From: Castanea sativa
Lineage: Eukaryota; Streptophyta; Magnoliopsida; Fagales; Fagaceae
DNA: 64,000 nt
Direction of reading: 5' to 3'
Assembly (NCBI RefSeq): GCF_040712315.1
Contig: NC_134016.1
Span: 23,136,390-23,200,389 of the forward strand
Position 1 is the stretch's first letter; each line of letters opens with the position of its first letter. The notes under the pieces are model-generated. The model was not told the DNA's origin, did no database searches, and worked only from the letters and a program-made list of their open reading frames with translations. Below are positions 60,268 to 64,000 of this stretch, one piece after another. The translations under genes and the position numbers were made by a program.

Positions 60268-61036
60268 TGTGGGGAGTAAAGGGACCTAAGCAAGTATTTG
60301 GGTTTTGGGCTTCATCGACGGGTTCCATACCATTTTTTACTAAAGACCTTTAATATTGTAGGTCGGCCCACAAGGCGAAGGTCCGAGGATTCGTCCGAGG
60401 AATAATCTCTCCTCGGAAAGACCCACGATGACCCTAGGATTCGTCATGAAGATTATAGTTAGTGTTTTGGACGAACTATTGGTTAAGAGGGGGATCTAAA
60501 TACCTTCTAGATGCTATGGAGTGAGAGAAATATCTCAGAAAAAGGCTGCTACCTCCACATTAAAGACCCTGCACCTACCTCCCTGGCTGCATTAATGGGG
60601 AAGTGACACCTGAACAGTAGGAGGGACCTTCTGGCCATTGTTTAAGGACTTCAGGAAGGTGGTAGAAAGGAGGAGAGAGACTCTGAGGGTAAGATTTGTG
60701 TGACACATGGATAAAGAGGGAAGGAGAAGAGGTATTTAAAGAGGAAAGAGATTAAAGAAAGAGGGAGGTGGAGGGAACTAGAGAATGACTAAGAACTGTA
60801 ATCTTTGAAAGAAAAAGAGAAAATATACATAAATCGTCCTTGGCTTACGTCCGAGGAGGTTCATTTGCCCTATTCATTCATTGTTTGTAAATACTGTAAC
60901 ATTCTAGACTGTTCATCAAGCTTCGAACACCACTAAACTAGATTGCGAACCCACACTCTACAAATTTAATTGTTTAAGGCTCATTGGGCCTGAGCCCATG
61001 TGTGTTTTTGGGTCCAGACGCAATTGTGCACTTACA
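60268..61036 (+). repeat. 3' LTR of gypsy element
   Basis: TGTGGGGAGTAAAGG...CACTTACA. Confidence 0.9.
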
Positions 61037-61160
61037 TGGTTTATTTACACTTTTTGGTACTATTTATAGGTCTCACTGTACTATTTAACTAGTTTTTATC
61101 TTTTTTCTACAGTACCTTCAGTAAAAAGTTTTCAGTTTCAACTAAATAAGCTGTACACAA
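61037..61160. mobile_element. Right half of the MITE split by the gypsy element
   Basis: Ends with AAAAGTTTTCAGTTTCAACT and AAATAAGCTGTAC, the inverted partner of the 48640-48709 half. 61161-61654 shows no feature. Confidence 0.5.
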
Positions 61161-61654
61161 ATAGACTTTAAATATTGATTGTATCCTTCCCTTCCCTCCC
61201 TACTATGAAAATGATCATCTCCACTCAAAATAAATCAATTTATGATTCTTCGATTAAATATTATAAATCTATGGTATACAAAATGTTACATAATCTAAAA
61301 TAAGATCTTGGAAGTAAAATCTTAACCCTAAAATGGAGAAACTAAAAATAAAAGTAGAGTAAGAGACCAAAGAGGAGCTGAAGATTAAATGCAACAATTT
61401 TAATTAGTTGGTTTGGTAGGCAAAATATCAGCTTGAAATGCTCCCAATTAATCTCATACGGTAATTGTAATTAATAAAATACTCTTCATCAAAGTGAGAT
61501 AAGGACCATAAATTATTTAAGAAATGGTCATGTTTATAGGTGTCCAAGATAATTATTATTTGTTAGTAAATTATATTAAGAAAGTTTTGACATCACTTTT
61601 ATGAGAAATATAAAAGGCTGTCAACAAAATTAACTATTTTATTATTTTTCCATA

Positions 61655-62080
61655 AAATATTTGAATAAAATTTAACTACAAAATTGGTTGTAGCCTAAGA
61701 TTGTAGGCTACACCCTTATTCAATATCTTTTTATTTGAGATAAATTTTAACAAATCCACCATTGGATTATATCTTTTTCTTACATCATCTATGCTTGATT
61801 TTTTTTTTAAAAAGTTCAATAACTATGTTATCAATAAATTGTTTAAATTGTAATTTTTTGTAATTTAAAATTATGCATAGGATCTAAACTTATAGATCAT
61901 ATAGTAAATAATATCTGATTAACACAAAATTTGACATGTGTATTAAGGGTGTAAGGAATATGCAATTCAACGGTTAAATTATCAAAATAGGTAGTAATGT
62001 TTATTTTATTGAGTAAGGTTACAGCCTTAGGCTACAACCAATTTTATAGGTAAAATTTGTTCAAAATATTTTTTAAAGGA
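61655..62080 (+). mobile_element. MITE copy 1 of an inverted pair
   Basis: Inverted ends: ACAAAATTGGTTGTAGCCTA at about 61679 and, on the other strand near 62045, AAAATTGGTTGTAGCCTAAG. The interior is AT-rich and non-coding. It is about 400 bp and carries no transposase. Confidence 0.75.
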
Positions 62081-62082
62081 CA

Positions 62083-62480
62083 AAATTTAGCTACAAAATT
62101 AGTTGTAGCTTAAGGCTAAAAACTTAATAAAATAAATATTACAATATATTTTGAAAATCTAACGGTTGAATTGTATGCTCTTTACATTCTTAATACACAT
62201 GTTAAATTTTGTGTTAATCGGATATTATTTACTATATGATCTACAAACTTATATTTTGTGCATAATTTTAAATTATAAAAACTCTCAATTAAAAAACTTT
62301 ATTGATGACATAGCTATTGATCTTTAATTTTTTTAAAATTTTGCAAGCATGAAGGATATAAGAAGAAGATGTAATTCAATGGTGGATTTATCAAAATTCA
62401 CCTCCAATAAAAAGATATTAAGTAAGTTTGTAGCCTAAGGCTACAACTAATTTTGTAGCCAAACTTTATCATTCTTTAAT
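62083..62480 (-). mobile_element. MITE copy 2, inverted relative to copy 1
   Basis: Ends ACAAAATTAGTTGTAGCTTA (62093) and, on the other strand, ACAAAATTAGTTGTAGCCTT near 62450. Its interior is the reverse complement of copy 1 throughout (GTTAATCGGATATTATTTAC against GTAAATAATATCTGATTAAC). 62481-62609 shows no feature. Confidence 0.75.
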
Positions 62481-62639
62481 ATAATTCATAAACCAATGCT
62501 TTTAGGAAATCCTTTAACATTTTCCTTTAGAAAATTAACACGCAACTAAAAATTAATAGCTCGTAGACGTGTAACTGAAAGTTGATACGAAATATGTGCC
62601 TACATATATATGCGCACACGTAATGACATAACCCTTTTT

Positions 62640-64000
62640 AAGATGCTAGGTGAGGGACCAAATAATCTCTTTTTGACTTACATGTTGATAGGAGAAGCTA
62701 GGTTATGCAATGAGCTGAAGTTTGACCACTGTTGGATCGGTCCTAGTGCTGGTAAAATAGGTTGCTTAGCTTTGTTTTGGAAAAAGTCAGTTAAGGTAGA
62801 TGTGGTGTACTCTTCGCCCAACCACATTGATGCCATTGTTGGGGAGAGCTCTGAGGTTCAATGGAGATTTACGGGTGTCTACAGTTTTGCCGACAAGTCT
62901 AGGAAGCACGAGACTTGGTCTCTCCTCTGCGATCTCCATCGTCGATCCCCTCTGCCATGGATGTGTGCCGGGGATTTTAATGAAATTCTTTGGTCCCACG
63001 AGAAGCTTGACCTCAGAATTAAACAAGAGGGTATGATGAAGGAATTCCGAGATGCTCTAGATGAATCCGGGCTTATGGACCTCAGATATGTGGGGGAAAA
63101 ATTCTCCAAAAGAGGCAAGTGAGCTGGCGGTTTGGTCCTTGAAAGATTAGACAGGGCAGTGGCGAATAATGGATGGTTCTCCCTCTACCCGGGCACTAAG
63201 GTACAACACCTCCGCATTCACTCCTCAAATCATAGAGCTATACTGATTAAATTGGAAGGTATTATTCCTTGACCAGACCGTCCCTTCAAATTTGAGCAAA
63301 TGTGGCTGCGCGAGGATGGGTGTAGGAATACTGTAAACAACGTTTGGGGGTCAACATTGAGGAATGCTTCTATGGTGCAGATTGCAGCCAAAATCAAAAT
63401 ATGTGGAGAAAAGCTATTGGACTGAAGCCACCAGTCTTTTGGTAGCATTAAAAAGCAACTTGACTCAAAAGGAAAATTGCTCTCCAAGGCTGAGATTGAT
63501 GCAGCCAAAGGAAAACTCGATTATGAGATGGTTAAAGTTTTAAGGGTAGAACTCAAAGATCTTCTTGACAAAGAAAACCAAATGTGGCAACAACGATTGA
63601 GAGCTCTTTTCCTCAAGTGTGGTGATTGTAACACAAGCTTTTTCCATAGTAAGGCTTCCCATAGATTTCGAAGAAACAAAATCTCGGGCTTAAGGAATTC
63701 TGCCAACTTATGGTGCACGGAGGACAACTTGATCAAAGAAATAACCTGCGATTACTACCGTTCTTTGTTCACTTCATCCCAACCCACAAAATTTCAAGTT
63801 ATCATGGAGGCAATGCAGCCTTTTGTCACTGAGAATATGAACGCCTAGCTCACCAGGCCTTTTCTCAAAGAAGAAATGGAAGAAGCTATTAACCAGATGG
63901 AACCAATCACAACCCCAGGCCCCGACGGTACACCTCCCTTATTTTATCAGTCCTTTTGGTCTTTGATTGGTGAAGATATTTGCTCTGCAGTGCTTGATTG
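62640..64000 (+). pseudogene. LINE (L1-type) ORF2: endonuclease and start of RT, continues past the window
   Basis: One reading frame runs to the window end with stops at about 63120, 63270, 63423 and 63846 but no frameshift. The endonuclease part lacks its usual N-terminal block and starts near NNLFLTYMLIGEARLC. It retains GCLALFWKKSVKVDVVYSSP, WRFTGVYSF, MCAGDFNEILW (catalytic D and N) and SNHRAILI near 63230 (final H). The linker contains CNTSFFHSKASHRFRRN. The RT N-terminus TRPFLKEEMEEAINQM, then PGPDGTPPLFYQSFW, is at 63850-63960. ORF2 nicks target DNA and copies the RNA there. The copy is 5'-truncated and dead. Confidence 0.85.

Larger units (their letters stand above)
48710..61036 (+). 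mobile_element. Ty3/gypsy element, TAT-type, near full length, mutated
   Basis: 5' LTR 48710-49478 and 3' LTR 60268-61036 are both 769 bp. A primer site TTGGCGCCGTCTGTGA follows the first and a polypurine tract precedes the second. In order: gag (49525), protease, RT, RNase H, a second RNase H, integrase (to 54850), a 69-bp tandem array (54915-56680), an antisense gene (60143-57219). The additional RNase H between the RT-linked RNase H and integrase, and the antisense gene near the 3' end, are hallmarks of the TAT lineage. About 40 LTR differences (mostly transitions) were counted by eye, about 95% identity. Flanking pentamers TAGTC and TGGTT do not match well. Confidence 0.85.

Overview
The window is TE-dense nuclear DNA of a flowering plant. 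The evidence is GT-AG introns in a plant-type splicing-factor gene, Ty1/copia elements primed by initiator tRNA-Met, a Ty3/gypsy element of the TAT type with a second RNase H and an antisense gene, plant-type L1 LINEs, and hAT and MULE-like transposons. A eudicot tree, possibly of the oak family, is my guess from repeat style only. No bacterial, organellar or viral genome is present.

Layout: 119-5130 (-) is the one credible host gene, a CCDC12/cwf18-like pre-mRNA splicing factor in four coding exons plus a 5' UTR exon, with a probable SINE relic in its first intron. 5533-6864 (+) is a LINE ORF1 carrying four nonsense codons. 6865-31555 is a block of minus-strand Ty1/copia elements: element 1 (SIRE-like gag, no pol, 6865-11405), element A (11406-19784, holding an internally deleted hAT transposon at 15283-16705), a joined LTR-plus-leader fragment C (19780-22431), a LINE-like fragment, and element B (23634-31555).

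31556-35152 lacks genes but holds a tight cluster of ABRE/G-box motifs (33815-34164) and a minisatellite. 35153-38203 is a small non-autonomous LTR element in LTR-internal-LTR-internal-LTR form. Its internal domain has a short stretch resembling the catalytic DDD region of GT31 galactosyltransferases. 38428-44105 is a set of nested insertions: a long-TIR DNA element contains a decayed copia element, which contains a MULE-like element with a perfect 9-bp target duplication. 45350-47560 holds a GC-rich minisatellite and a decayed tandem array in which monomers end in TA tracts.

48710-61036 (+) is a nearly complete but mutated TAT-type gypsy element: LTRs about 95% alike by eye, gag, protease, RT-RNase H, a second RNase H, integrase, a 69-bp tandem array of about 26 copies, and a spliced antisense gene. 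It landed inside a small hairpin MITE. 61655-62480 is a pair of related MITEs in inverted orientation, and 62640 to the window end is a LINE ORF2 (endonuclease and start of RT).

None of the mobile-element genes looks intact. Most in-frame stops are TAG, TGA or TAA at positions where a single C-to-T or G-to-A change would explain them, as expected for old methylated transposons. All identities and copy counts were made by eye, and no alignment or database search was run.
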